Shown here: positions 5,236 to 5,799 of the stretch, piece by piece
Position numbering within the stretch: the stretch's first letter is position 1
How the letters are laid out: each line of letters starts with the position of its first letter
NCBI GenBank assembly: GCA_944391265.1
Contig: CALXSX010000019.1
Span: 1 to 5,799 of the forward strand
DNA: 5,799 nt
Direction of reading: 5' to 3'
Source: an uncultured Clostridia bacterium
GTDB lineage: Bacteria; Bacillota; Clostridia; UBA1381
Position numbers and translations under genes: made by a program
Notes under the pieces: generated by a model
Told to the model about the DNA's origin: nothing
Databases searched by the model: none
What the model saw: the letters and a program-made list of their open reading frames with translations, nothing else

Positions 5236-5799
5236 ATGTTTAGAATTTTACAGACAGACGGACTTGCGCGGAGAGGCGAGTTTGAGACGGTGCACGGAAT
5301 TGTTCAGACACCGGTCTTTCAAAATGTAGGTACTGCCGCGGCAATAAAGGGTGCGGTTTCAACGGCTGATCTCAAGGAGATAGGCTGTCAGATTGAACTT
5401 TCAAACACGTATCACCTTCATCTGCGTCCCGGTGACGAGATAATAAAAGAGCTCGGAGGCCTGCACAAGTTTATGAACTGGGACAGACCTATTCTCACGG
5501 ACAGCGGCGGATTTCAGGTGTTTTCGCTTGCTTCGCTCAGAAAAATAAGCGAGGAGGGCGTAAGCTTCAATTCTCACATCGACGGCAGGCGGATTTTCAT
5601 GGGCCCGGAGGAGAGTATGCAGATACAGTCAAACCTGGCTTCAACAATAGCTATGGCGTTTGATGAATGTATAGAAAATCCGTCACCTTACGACTATGTA
5701 AAAAAATCGGTTGACAGGACATACCGCTGGCTTGAAAGGTGCAAGGCTGAGCTTGACAGACTTAATCTGCTCCACGATACAATAAACAAAAATCAGCTT
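5236..5799 (+). CDS. tgt: Queuine/preQ1 tRNA-guanine transglycosylase, N-terminal half
   Basis: The first 188 codons of tgt are present and remain open to the window end; the family is usually about 370-400 residues. The enzyme exchanges guanine 34 of GUN-anticodon tRNAs (Tyr, His, Asn, Asp) for a 7-deazaguanine base in queuosine formation. Visible family motifs are TPVFQNVGTAAAIKG (25-39), SNTYHLHLRPG (56-66), TDSGGFQVFSL (88-98) with the conserved catalytic-site Asp89, GRRIFMGPEESMQIQ (117-131), and MAFDECI (140-146) with Asp143 and Cys145 of the base-binding pocket. The numbering of Asp89 and Asp143 matches Escherichia coli Tgt. The nucleophilic Asp and the zinc-binding Cys3-His site lie in the missing C-terminal half. 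Whether it prefers preQ1 or queuine cannot be decided here. No queA is found upstream, where it often sits; downstream genes are not visible. A structured leader and an unusually long upstream gap precede the gene. Confidence 0.95.
   Translation, partial: MFRILQTDGLARRGEFETVHGIVQTPVFQNVGTAAAIKGAVSTADLKEIGCQIELSNTYHLHLRPGDEIIKELGGLHKFMNWDRPILTDSGGFQVFSLASLRKISEEGVSFNSHIDGRRIFMGPEESMQIQSNLASTIAMAFDECIENPSPYDYVKKSVDRTYRWLERCKAELDRLNLLHDTINKNQL

Overview
The window looks like chromosomal DNA of an anaerobic, low-to-moderate GC Firmicute of the class Clostridia, possibly a plant-fibre or gut-associated lineage. This rests on the AGGAG-type ribosome binding sites, the TTGACA/TATACT promoters, a beta-glucosidase-type GH3 enzyme with the swapped domain order known from Ruminococcus albus and Butyrivibrio, a ferredoxin-linked [FeFe]-hydrogenase-like protein, and the AT-rich gaps. 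The assignment is an inference; no rRNA or other phylogenetic marker is complete here.

Layout, all genes on the + strand: (1) 1-143, an AT-rich leader with a perfect 7+1+7 palindrome just before gene 1. (2) 144-770, a small polytopic membrane protein with NapH-like Fe-S cysteine motifs. (3) 771-912, a gap with a good sigma-A promoter for the next gene. (4) 913-3567, a cytoplasmic glycoside hydrolase family 3 enzyme of 884 residues, closed by a strong intrinsic terminator. (5) 3607-3717, a very good sigma-A promoter whose -35 box sits inside a 7-bp inverted repeat. (6) 3718-4941, a 407-residue [FeFe]-hydrogenase-like protein with two N-terminal Fe-S cluster motifs and non-canonical H-cluster motifs. 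(7) 4942-5235, a 294-bp non-coding region with a cluster of DnaA-box-like sites, including a perfect TTATCCACA, followed by a tract of about 15% GC and a small hairpin. (8) 5236-5799, the first 188 codons of tgt (tRNA-guanine transglycosylase), cut by the window end.

The genes do not look like one operon. The GH3 and hydrogenase genes each have their own promoter, and a terminator separates them. Their roles fit a sugar-fermenting anaerobe (oligosaccharide hydrolysis, hydrogen or redox handling through ferredoxin, tRNA modification), but nothing shows that they form a dedicated system. The two items most worth a second look are the hydrogenase-like protein with a triple-cysteine L1 motif and the phased DnaA-box cluster upstream of tgt. 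I found no CRISPR array, insertion sequence, tRNA, rRNA or phage-like gene.
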